Of a stretch of 64,000 nt of DNA, positions 35,003 through 42,287 are shown one piece after another. The DNA is taken from positions 306,953 through 370,952 of the forward strand of contig NZ_BBVD01000008.1 in NCBI RefSeq assembly GCF_000964545.1. The letters run 5' to 3'. Under the pieces are notes generated by a model. The model saw only the letters and a list, made by a program, of their open reading frames with translations. It was not told the DNA's origin and made no database searches. This DNA comes from Comamonas thiooxydans. Lineage in GTDB: Bacteria; Pseudomonadota; Gammaproteobacteria; Burkholderiales; Burkholderiaceae_C. The first letter of the stretch is position 1. Each line of letters starts with the position of its first letter. The translations under genes were made by a program, and so were the position numbers.

Positions 35003-36097
35003 ATGTCATTGCTACAAGCTTCTTCAAAGATCGCAATTCTCGGCGGCGGCCTCATGGGCCGTCTGCTGGCTCTGGCCCTGGCCCAGCGCGGTCACGCCAT
35101 CGACCTCTATGACGCCCATGGCCCGCAAGGCGATGGTGCTGCGGCGCGCGTGGCGGCCGCCATGCTGGCGCCGCTGGCCGAGTCGGCCATTACCGAGCCC
35201 GGCGTGGTGCGCATGGGCCAGCATGGGCTCAAGCGCTGGCCCGAGCTGATAGCTCAGCTCGAGCAGCATGTGTTTCTGCAGCAAAACGGCACGCTGATTC
35301 TCTGGCACCGCCAGGATCAGGGCGATGCGGCACGCTTTTTCGGCCTGCTGGAGAAAAACCGGCGCATCAACCCCAGCCTGCCGGCCATGCAGGAGAAGAC
35401 CGGCGCGGCGCTGCAGGACTGCGAGCCCGCGCTGCAGGGACGCTTCAACCAGGCCGTCTATCTGCCCGGCGAAGGCCAGCTCGACAACCGCCAGCTGCTG
35501 ACGGCGCTGGTCGACAAGCTCAGCGCCCTGGGCGTGCAGCTGCACTGGGACAGCCCGCGCGAGGTCGGCGACTTCCGTCCCGGCGCGGCCGGCCAGCCCG
35601 ACTTCGTGTTCGACTGCCGCGGCCTGGGTGCCCGCAGCCAGTGGAAGCAACTGCGCGGCATTCGCGGCGAGGTGGTGCGCATTCACGCGCCCGAAGTCAC
35701 GCTGCAGCGCCCCACACGCCTGATCCATCCACGCTACCCCATCTATATCGCGCCCAAGGAAGATCATCTGTTCGTGATTGGCGCGACCGAGATCGAATCC
35801 GACGATATGTCGCCGGCCAGCGTGCGCTCCACGCTGGAGCTGCTGAGCGCGGCCTATACCGTGCACTCGGGCTTTGCCGAAGGCCGGATTGTGGAGATCG
35901 CCACCCAGTGCCGCCCCACCCTGCCCGATAATCTGCCCGCCGTGCGCCTGCTGACGCCGCGCGTCATGGAAGTCAACGGCCTCTACCGCCACGGCTTCAT
36001 GATCTCGCCCGCCATGCTCGACGTGGTGCTGGAGCTGGTGGACCGCAACGACTCGCCGCTGGCGCGCGAGTTCGATGTCGCCGTGCATCGCGGCTGA
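35003..36097 (+). CDS. thiO: FAD-dependent glycine oxidase ThiO
   Basis: A 364-residue DAO-family flavoenzyme, expected to oxidise glycine to the imine used for the thiazole ring. The FAD-binding dinucleotide fold is at the N-terminus (IAILGGGLMGRLLALALAQRG, residues 10-30), with RVAAAMLAPLAE as the conserved GG-motif neighbour. The C-terminal part has a typical RPTLPDNLPAV and HGFMISPAML. Start: ATG 35003 or 34985 are both possible; neither has a strong Shine-Dalgarno. First gene of the riboswitch-controlled operon. Confidence 0.88.
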   Translation: MSLLQASSKIAILGGGLMGRLLALALAQRGHAIDLYDAHGPQGDGAAARVAAAMLAPLAESAITEPGVVRMGQHGLKRWPELIAQLEQHVFLQQNGTLILWHRQDQGDAARFFGLLEKNRRINPSLPAMQEKTGAALQDCEPALQGRFNQAVYLPGEGQLDNRQLLTALVDKLSALGVQLHWDSPREVGDFRPGAAGQPDFVFDCRGLGARSQWKQLRGIRGEVVRIHAPEVTLQRPTRLIHPRYPIYIAPKEDHLFVIGATEIESDDMSPASVRSTLELLSAAYTVHSGFAEGRIVEIATQCRPTLPDNLPAVRLLTPRVMEVNGLYRHGFMISPAMLDVVLELVDRNDSPLAREFDVAVHRG

Positions 36098-36202
36098 GCC
36101 GCGAGCCCGAACTTTGGCGCACAGCACTTGCACCTCCTGCGCACGCAAGCGCCGCCGTGCAGAGGTTTAACTTAGCACCCGCTTTATTTTCTGTTTCATG
36201 CC

Positions 36203-36400
36203 ATGAAGATCACCCTCAATCAGCAAGCCACCGAGCTGCAAGCCCATGCCACCGTGGCCGATGCGCTGGCGCAGATGCAGGCCAAGCCCCCGTTTGCCGT
36301 GGCGGTCAACACGGTGTTTGTGCCCAAGACGCAGTACGCCGACCATGCGCTCAACGAGGGCGACAGGATGGAAGTCATCTCTCCCGTCACCGGCGGCTAG
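36203..36400 (+). CDS. thiS: Sulfur carrier protein ThiS
   Basis: A 65-residue ubiquitin-like sulfur carrier ending in the required Gly-Gly (VISPVTGG), which is converted to thiocarboxylate and gives sulfur to the thiazole. VNTVFVPKTQYADHALNEGD is typical ThiS. It lies between thiO and thiG. The space to thiO is 105 bp and the space to thiG is 159 bp, the latter filled by a dispersed repeat. Confidence 0.94.
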   Translation: MKITLNQQATELQAHATVADALAQMQAKPPFAVAVNTVFVPKTQYADHALNEGDRMEVISPVTGG

Positions 36401-36406
36401 AAATGA

Positions 36407-36485
36407 ATCCCCCTGAGTCGCTTCGCGCCTTCCCCCAGGGGACGACACCCTCGCGGCGAGACGGCTCTTGCTCGGTGTCACTGAC
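36407..36485 (+). repeat. Dispersed intergenic repeat, family A, copy 2
   Basis: ATCCCCCTGAGTCGCTTCGC, then CTTCCCCCAGGGGACGAC, TCGCGGCGAGACGGCTCTTG and CTCGGTGTCACTGAC. It has the same block order as the copy at 39364 but a shortened middle. It lies inside the thi operon between thiS and thiG. Confidence 0.6.
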
Positions 36486-36559
36486 TTGGCACATGCCTGT
36501 TTGAGGCTCACTGGGCTTCACGCGCATTGCGGTACAAAGACAAGAGATATAGATAGATC

Positions 36560-37363
36560 ATGAATACAAAAACCACCGACGACACCCTGGTTCTCTACGG
36601 CCAACGTTTTGAAAGCCGCTTGCTGCTGGGCACCTCGCGCTATCCCTCGCCGGCGATTCTCGAAGCGGCTGTGGAGCGCTCCAGGCCCGCCATGGTCACG
36701 GCCTCGCTGCGCCGCCAGGGCAGCAATGCGGCCGAGACCGGCGCCAGCTTCTGGGAGCTGCTGCGCAAGCTCAATGTGCCCGTGCTGCCTAACACGGCAG
36801 GCTGCATGACCATCCAGGAAGCCGTGACCACGGCCCAGATGGCACGTGAAGTCTTCGACACACCCTGGATCAAGCTGGAGCTGATCGGCGACGACTACAC
36901 GCTGCAGCCCGACACGCTCAATCTGGTGGAAGCCGCCTCCATCCTCATCAAGGACGGCTTCCAGGTCCTGCCCTACACCACCTACGACCTGGTGCTGTGC
37001 CAGAAGCTCGTCGACGTGGGCTGCCAGGCCGTCATGCCCTGGGCCGCACCCATAGGCACCGGCCGCGGCCCCGTCAACCCCTATGCCATGCAGATGCTGC
37101 GCGAGCGCCTGAAGGTGCCGCTGATCGTCGATGCCGGCCTGGGCCGTCCCTCCCATGCCTGCACCGTGATGGAGTGGGGTTATGACGCCGTGCTGCTGAA
37201 CACCGCCGTGGCCCTGTCCGAAGACCCTGTGGCCATGGCCGGCGCATTCTCCGATGCCGTCAATGCCGGTCACGCCGCCTGGCGCGCTGGCGCCATGGCG
37301 GAGCAGAACGCCGCCCAGCCCAGCACGCCCGTGCTGGGCACCCCTTTCTGGCATCAGGAATAA
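36560..37363 (+). CDS. thiG: Thiazole synthase ThiG
   Basis: A 267-residue TIM-barrel enzyme that builds the thiazole phosphate from DXP, the ThiO product and ThiS-thiocarboxylate. Seen: SRLLLGTSRYPSPAILEAA, LPNTAGCMTIQEAVTTAQM, WIKLELIGDDYTLQPDT, MPWAAPIGTGRGPVNP and IVDAGLGRPSHACTVMEWGY. Length and motifs are normal. It lies 11 bp before thiE. Confidence 0.95.
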   Translation: MNTKTTDDTLVLYGQRFESRLLLGTSRYPSPAILEAAVERSRPAMVTASLRRQGSNAAETGASFWELLRKLNVPVLPNTAGCMTIQEAVTTAQMAREVFDTPWIKLELIGDDYTLQPDTLNLVEAASILIKDGFQVLPYTTYDLVLCQKLVDVGCQAVMPWAAPIGTGRGPVNPYAMQMLRERLKVPLIVDAGLGRPSHACTVMEWGYDAVLLNTAVALSEDPVAMAGAFSDAVNAGHAAWRAGAMAEQNAAQPSTPVLGTPFWHQE

Positions 37364-37373
37364 AGGCCGGCCC

Positions 37374-38315
37374 ATGGACTCCGCAGAAATCAAGGCCCTG
37401 GCGCAAGCCATCATCCACCAGCACAGTGCCAATTTTGGCGCCCAGTTGCACCACGATGCCAACTCGGTCGAGTTGACGCCCCAGCCCGTGCCGCCCGCAC
37501 TGCGCCAGGAGCCCGCCTATCTGGCCGCGCTTGAAGCCTGCAGCCAACTGGGCTTTATCGCCGTGGATGCGCAGACACTGGCCCAGGCCTGGCAGTGCCA
37601 GAGCGAACGCAACAATCATTTCGATGTCACCCACTGGCCCGACGACCCACGCGACTTCGGTCTCGGCAAGGCCGACCCGGCACTGGCTTTTGCCCATTGC
37701 CCGAGCGAGCTGGGCCTGTATGGCGTGCTGCCCACGGCCGAATGGGTGGGCCGCATGGCCCGCGCGGGCGTGCCCACGGTGCAGCTGCGCTTCAAATCCG
37801 GCGACCAGGCCGCCGTGGCCCGTGAAGTCAAGGCTGCTGTCGAAGCCGTCAAGGGCACGAATGCACGCCTGTTCATCAACGACCACTGGCAGGCTGCGCT
37901 GGACGCAGGCGCCTACGGCATCCATGTGGGCCAGGAAGATCTGGACGTGATCGGCCAGCGCGATCTGCAGACCATCCGCAGCTCGGGCACACGCCTGGGC
38001 GTCTCCACCCATGGCTACGCCGAAATGGTGCGCGCCCATGCCGTGCAGCCCAGCTATATCGCCCTGGGCGCGGTCTTTCCCACCACGCTCAAGAAGATGG
38101 CGACAGCCCCGCAAGGACTGGCGCGGCTGGCGGGCTATGTGCGGCTGATGCAGCAATACCCGCTGGTGGCGATTGGCGGCATTTCCGAGGACCTGTTCCC
38201 CGCCGTGCGTGCCACGGGCGTGGGCTCGGTGGCCGTGGTACGCGCCCTGGTCAACGCCCCCGATTCGGAAGCTGCGGCCAAGCATCTGCTGGCGCGCATG
38301 CAAGCTGCTGCGTGA
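37374..38315 (+). CDS. thiE: Thiamine-phosphate synthase ThiE with N-terminal extension
   Basis: A 313-residue protein; typical ThiE has about 210. The catalytic barrel covers about residues 114-313: LYGVLPTAEWVGRMARAGV, QLRFKSGDQ, FINDHWQAALDAGAYGIHVG, ALGAVFPTTLKKMA and VAIGGISEDLFPAVRATG. The first 113 residues (AEIKALAQAI...DVTHWPDDPRDFGLG) are an added domain of unknown role. It joins HMP pyrophosphate and thiazole phosphate. Last gene of the riboswitch operon. Confidence 0.92.
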   Translation: MDSAEIKALAQAIIHQHSANFGAQLHHDANSVELTPQPVPPALRQEPAYLAALEACSQLGFIAVDAQTLAQAWQCQSERNNHFDVTHWPDDPRDFGLGKADPALAFAHCPSELGLYGVLPTAEWVGRMARAGVPTVQLRFKSGDQAAVAREVKAAVEAVKGTNARLFINDHWQAALDAGAYGIHVGQEDLDVIGQRDLQTIRSSGTRLGVSTHGYAEMVRAHAVQPSYIALGAVFPTTLKKMATAPQGLARLAGYVRLMQQYPLVAIGGISEDLFPAVRATGVGSVAVVRALVNAPDSEAAAKHLLARMQAAA

Positions 38316-38325
38316 ATCCACGCAC

Positions 38326-38390
38326 TACTAATTCAATAGCTTGGAGCGCTTGAAAGATAAGAGCTACCAGCTATTTTCACTTAAAGCCAC
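38326..38390 (+). repeat. Dispersed intergenic repeat, family B, copy 4
   Basis: AATTCAATAGCTTGGAGCGC, then TTGAAAGATAAGAGCTACCAG and TATTTTCACTT. It follows the thiE stop, in the same relative place as the copy behind sstT. Confidence 0.55.
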
Positions 38391-38445
38391 AGATCCATCG
38401 CGCCTGAAAAACTCGGCGCATGAAATACCGCAGATGACAAGACTG

Positions 38446-38471
38446 AATGCCCGCAGCCCGCGGGCATTTTT
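38446..38471 (+). terminator. Intrinsic terminator after the thi operon
   Basis: The stem AATGCCCGC/GCGGGCATT with loop AGCCC is followed by a T-run. The rest of 38472-38640 shows no gene and should hold the promoter of the Crp/Fnr gene. Confidence 0.82.
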
Positions 38472-38640
38472 GTTTTCCGTCGCGCCGCAGCCCGCATGAC
38501 TGCTGGGTTTTCTTGATCGGCGCAAGCCCTCTTCGCGTTAGAAGCGGACACACAGGTGACAACCCTGAGTCCCGCAGTTGCGGCACAGCCGGTCCCACAC
38601 GCGACAATGGGGCGGTTACCAGTCACGCATAAGACAGAAC

Positions 38641-39360
38641 ATGGACGAGCCAATTCTTAGTATGGAAGAACGTGAGGCGATCAACTCTGGTCGCTGGTTT
38701 TCATCCCTTTCGCCCTCTTTGCGGCACGACATTCTTCGATGCGCTTACGTCAAACGATACAAAGATGGCATGCTCATCTGCGCTCGCGGCGAACCGCCCG
38801 AGGAGTGGATTGCCTGTGCACGTGGAGCGGTGCGGGTCAGTTCCACCTCCATCACGGGCAAGCAGATCACGCTGACCTATGTGGAGCCGGGCATCTGGTT
38901 CGGGGATGTGGCGATTCTGGATGGCGACAAGCGCACGCACGACGCCTATGCCCATGGCGAGACCACGCTGCTGTGCGTATCCAAGGCGGACTTCAAGCGC
39001 ATTCTGGCAGAGCATGTGGAGTTTTCCGAAGCGATCTTGCGCCTCAATGCACGCCGAGTACGTCAGCTCTACGGTCTGGTGGAAGACCTCAACACCTTGC
39101 CGCTGCGCGCGCGCCTGGCCAAGCAGCTGTTGCACCTGACGCGCAGCTATGGCGTGATGAGCCTGTCGGACAGCAACGAGATCCGCATCGGCCTGCATCT
39201 GGCGCAGGAGGAGCTGGCGCAATTGCTGGGCGCCTCGCGCCAGCGCGTGAACCAGGAGCTCAAGTCCATGGAGCGCGAGGAAGTGATTCGCATCGAACCG
39301 GGTGGCCTCATCGTGCGCGACCGGGTGACGCTGCTGCGTATTGCAGACACCGACCACTGA
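38641..39360 (+). CDS. Crp/Fnr family transcriptional regulator
   Basis: A 239-residue regulator. The N-terminal cyclic-nucleotide-binding fold is at about residues 25-140 (KRYKDGMLICARGEPPEEWI, FGDVAILDGDKRTHDAYAHG). The C-terminal winged helix has LHLAQEELAQLLGASRQRVN, a standard Crp-type recognition helix. No N-terminal cysteine cluster for an iron-sulfur centre is present, so it is not an oxygen-sensing Fnr proper. The downstream genes encode a phosphotransferase and an acyl-CoA dehydrogenase, a possible target set. Confidence 0.9.
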   Translation: MDEPILSMEEREAINSGRWFSSLSPSLRHDILRCAYVKRYKDGMLICARGEPPEEWIACARGAVRVSSTSITGKQITLTYVEPGIWFGDVAILDGDKRTHDAYAHGETTLLCVSKADFKRILAEHVEFSEAILRLNARRVRQLYGLVEDLNTLPLRARLAKQLLHLTRSYGVMSLSDSNEIRIGLHLAQEELAQLLGASRQRVNQELKSMEREEVIRIEPGGLIVRDRVTLLRIADTDH

Positions 39361-39363
39361 TTC

Positions 39364-39466
39364 ACCCCCTGAGCGGCTTTGCCGCTTCCCCCTCTCTCGC
39401 TTCGCTGCGCTTGCGGGAGGGGGACGATGCCATCGCCGCGAGGCGGCTCTTGCTCGGCATCTCTGG
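39364..39466 (+). repeat. Dispersed intergenic repeat, family A, copy 3
   Basis: ACCCCCTGAGCGGCTTTGCC, then GCTTCCCCCTCTCTCGCTTC, GCGGGAGGGGGACGATGCC and GCGAGGCGGCTCTTGCTCGG. It is the fullest copy, about 100 bp, and matches the minus-strand copy at 14141-14251 over most of its length. No gene is seen from 39361 to 39616. Confidence 0.65.
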
Positions 39467-39616
39467 CGGGGATCGCGCCAGTTTTCACCTTCGTTTCTCT
39501 CTTGCCGCGTTCTGCGGCAACTCTCCCCCCTTTCACGCATTCGCTCGCTGCGCCTTCGGCGCGGCGTGGCGGGCTGCGCCTTGCCCATCACAAATCGAAC
39601 AAAGGACTGAGACAGC

Positions 39617-40702
39617 ATGAGCACTTATGAGCATTTCGTCGGCACCCGCGCGGTTTCCGATCAGCATGCGTTTGATACCAATGCCATGACCGACTGGATG
39701 AGCCGGCATGTCCAGGGCTTTGAGGGCCCGCTGCAGGTGGAAATGTTCAAGGGCGGCCAGTCCAACCCCACCTACAAGCTGATCACGCCTGGCAAAAGCT
39801 ATGTGATGCGCGCCAAGCCCGGTCCCGTGGCCAAGCTGCTGCCTTCGGCCCATGCGATCGAGCGCGAATACCGCGTGATGAAGGGCCTGGCCGGCACCGA
39901 TGTGCCCGTGCCGCATATGTATGCGCTATGCGAGGATGAATCCGTCATCGGCCGCGCCTTCTACATCATGGAGTTCATGGAGGGTCGCGTGCTCTGGGAC
40001 CAGTCCCTGCCCGGCATGACGCCTGCCGAGCGCGGCCAGATCTACGACGAGATGAACCGCGTGATCGCAGCCCTGCACAGCGTGAAGTTTGCCGAGCGCG
40101 GCCTGGCCGACTACGGCAAGAGCGGCAACTACTTCGAGCGCCAGATCGGTCGCTGGAGCAAGCAGTATGTGGCCTCCGTCACCCAGCCGATTCCCGAGAT
40201 GGACAAGCTGATGGAGTGGCTGCCCGCCCATATGCCTGCCAGCGCACGTGACGAGGGACGTGTCTCCATCGTGCATGGCGACTACCGCCTGGACAACCTG
40301 ATGTTCCACCCCACCGAGCCGCGCGTGATCGCCGTGCTGGACTGGGAGCTGTCCACGCTGGGGCATCCGCTGGCCGACTTCAGCTACCACTGCATGAGCT
40401 GGCATATACCGGCCGAGCTGGGCCGCGGCATCGCGGGGCTGGACATCGCAGGCCTGGGCATCCCTGCCGAGCACGATTACATCCAGCGCTACTGCCAGCG
40501 CACCGGCATTGCCGATGTGGCCACGCTGCAGCGCGACTGGAACTTCTACCTGGCCTACAACATGTTCCGCATCGCGGCCATCCTGCAAGGCATTGCCAAA
40601 CGTGTCGAGGCCGGCACGGCCTCCAGCGCCCAGGCCAAGGCCTCGGGCGACACCGCCCGCCCCATGGCGGAGCTGGCCTGGTCCTTCGCTCAGCGCGCCT
40701 GA
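39617..40702 (+). CDS. Phosphotransferase family protein (APH fold, ACAD10/11-type partner)
   Basis: A 361-residue aminoglycoside-phosphotransferase-fold kinase. It has NPTYKLITPGKSYVMRAKP (nucleotide lysine region), catalytic HGDYRLDNLMF near residue 221 and metal-binding VLDWELSTLGHPLADFS. Together with the following acyl-CoA dehydrogenase it mirrors the two halves of human ACAD10/ACAD11, where the kinase phosphorylates 4-hydroxyacyl-CoA. An antibiotic-resistance role is unlikely in this setting. The spacer to the dehydrogenase is 52 bp. Confidence 0.87.
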   Translation: MSTYEHFVGTRAVSDQHAFDTNAMTDWMSRHVQGFEGPLQVEMFKGGQSNPTYKLITPGKSYVMRAKPGPVAKLLPSAHAIEREYRVMKGLAGTDVPVPHMYALCEDESVIGRAFYIMEFMEGRVLWDQSLPGMTPAERGQIYDEMNRVIAALHSVKFAERGLADYGKSGNYFERQIGRWSKQYVASVTQPIPEMDKLMEWLPAHMPASARDEGRVSIVHGDYRLDNLMFHPTEPRVIAVLDWELSTLGHPLADFSYHCMSWHIPAELGRGIAGLDIAGLGIPAEHDYIQRYCQRTGIADVATLQRDWNFYLAYNMFRIAAILQGIAKRVEAGTASSAQAKASGDTARPMAELAWSFAQRA

Positions 40703-40754
40703 CTTTTTATCCACCACCACGCAACTTGACCGTCCCACAACAAAAGGAGCACTC

Positions 40755-42029
40755 ATGGACTTCGACTACTCGCCCAAAACCAAGGACTTGCAGCAACGCC
40801 TGCTCAAGTTCATGGACGAACACATCTACCCGGCGGAAAAGGAGTATGCCGAGGAGATGCAGGCCAACACGGCCGCCGGCAAGCGCTGGACGCCGCTGCA
40901 AACCATTGAAAAGCTCAAGCCCAAGGCCCAGGCCGCGGGTCTGTGGAATCTGTTTCTGCCCGTGGACAGCGCCGAAGCCTCGGGCTACCACGGCGCGGGC
41001 CTGACCAATCAGGAATACGCTCCACTGGCCGAAATCATGGGCCGTGTGCCATGGGCTTCCGAAGTCTTCAACTGCTCCGCGCCGGACACCGGCAATATGG
41101 AGACCATTGCCCGCTACGGCAGTGCCGAGCTCAAGGAGCGCTGGCTCAAGCCCTTGCTGGAAGGCAAGATCCGCTCGGCCTTCGCCATGACCGAGCCCGA
41201 AGTCGCCTCCTCCGACGCCACCAATATCTGCACGCGCATCGAGCGCCAGGGCGACGAATACGTTATCAACGGCCACAAGTGGTGGATCTCGGGTGCCGGC
41301 GATCCTCGCTGCCAGGTCTTCATCACCATGGGTAAGACCGACCCCGAAGCGGCCAAGCATTCGCAGCAGAGCATGATCATCATCCCGGCCGATGCCAAGG
41401 GTATCCGCATCGTGCGTCCGCTGAACGTGATGGGCTATGACGATGCGCCCCACGGTCATATGGAGATGTATTTCGAGAACGTGCGCGTTCCCGTCGGCAA
41501 TATTTTGCTGGGCGAAGGGCGCGGCTTCGAGATCGCCCAGGGCCGCCTTGGCCCGGGCCGCATTCACCACTGCATGCGACTGATCGGCCTGGCCGAGCGT
41601 GCGCTGGAACTGATGTGCAAGCGCGCCAGCAGCCGCGTGGCCTTCGGCAAGAGCGTGGCCCAGCAGACCGTGACGCAGGAGCGCATTGCCGAGGCGCGCT
41701 GCAAGATCGACATGGCGCGCCTGCTCACGCTCAAGGCCGCCTGGCTGATGGATGTGGCCGGCAACAAGGTTGCAAGGACCGAGATCGCCATGATCAAGGT
41801 CGTCGCACCCAGCATGGCCTGCCAGGTCATAGACTGGGCCATGCAGGTCCATGGCGGCGGCGGCATGTGCGACGACTTCCCGCTGGCCTATGCCTATGCC
41901 GCAGCACGCACACTGCGCTTTGCCGACGGCCCCGACGAGGTGCACCGCAACGCGATCGCCAAATGGGAGCTGGGCAAATACGGCAGCTACGGCAAGAACG
42001 CCGAAGTGCCCATCACGCGCGGCGGCTGA
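40755..42029 (+). CDS. Acyl-CoA dehydrogenase (ACAD10/11-like)
   Basis: A 424-residue flavoprotein. The start at 40755 has AAGGAG 5 bases upstream; an upstream open frame is not used. Seen: FAMTEPEVASSDATNICTRI, INGHKWWISGAGDPRC, GPGRIHHCMRLIGLAERALE, AFGKSVAQQ and MQVHGGGGMCDDFPLAYAYA. This matches the ACAD11-like subfamily. With the upstream kinase it probably degrades 4-hydroxy acids or related acyl-CoAs. It ends at a long-stem terminator. Confidence 0.9.
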   Translation: MDFDYSPKTKDLQQRLLKFMDEHIYPAEKEYAEEMQANTAAGKRWTPLQTIEKLKPKAQAAGLWNLFLPVDSAEASGYHGAGLTNQEYAPLAEIMGRVPWASEVFNCSAPDTGNMETIARYGSAELKERWLKPLLEGKIRSAFAMTEPEVASSDATNICTRIERQGDEYVINGHKWWISGAGDPRCQVFITMGKTDPEAAKHSQQSMIIIPADAKGIRIVRPLNVMGYDDAPHGHMEMYFENVRVPVGNILLGEGRGFEIAQGRLGPGRIHHCMRLIGLAERALELMCKRASSRVAFGKSVAQQTVTQERIAEARCKIDMARLLTLKAAWLMDVAGNKVARTEIAMIKVVAPSMACQVIDWAMQVHGGGGMCDDFPLAYAYAAARTLRFADGPDEVHRNAIAKWELGKYGSYGKNAEVPITRGG

Positions 42030-42070
42030 TGCGAGGCGGCAGGAGCGGATCACGCCGCTCCTGCTCCCCG

Positions 42071-42117
42071 GAAACAAAAACACCCCGTCAGCCACGGCTG
42101 CGGGGTGTTTTTGTTTC
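42071..42117. terminator. Long-stem intrinsic terminator
   Basis: GAAACAAAAACACCCCG pairs fully with CGGGGTGTTTTTGTTTC (17 bp) around an inner CAGCC/GGCTG loop. It ends the dehydrogenase transcript and could also work for the chemoreceptor gene on the minus strand. Confidence 0.88.
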
Positions 42118-42146
42118 GAAGGCAGGCTTGTTACTCGCTATCACTA

Positions 42147-42230
42147 AAGAAGCTTATACCGCCTTATATCAAACGATTTTAGATATAAAACATATTGAAA
42201 TTCAATGAATACATACGATATAAGCTTCTT
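42147..42230. other. AT-rich nested inverted-repeat island
   Basis: Perfect 12-bp outer arms AAGAAGCTTATA (42147-42158) and TATAAGCTTCTT (42219-42230) enclose two more perfect palindromes: TTATATC/GATATAA (42164-42188) and ATTGAA-A-TTCAAT (42194-42206). The stretch is far more AT-rich than its surroundings. It lies between convergent genes and no open frame fits. Its role is unknown; it could be a small mobile-element relic or a structured RNA. Confidence 0.6.
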
Positions 42231-42287
42231 AATCAATAGCAACATAGCTAACGGCACCAGGCCCGGCACCGCACGCCCGTACCGGGC

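Noticed and set aside
39617..40702. Aminoglycoside resistance gene
   Set aside because: The APH fold is shared, but the sequence and the adjacent acyl-CoA dehydrogenase identify the ACAD10/11-type partner kinase.
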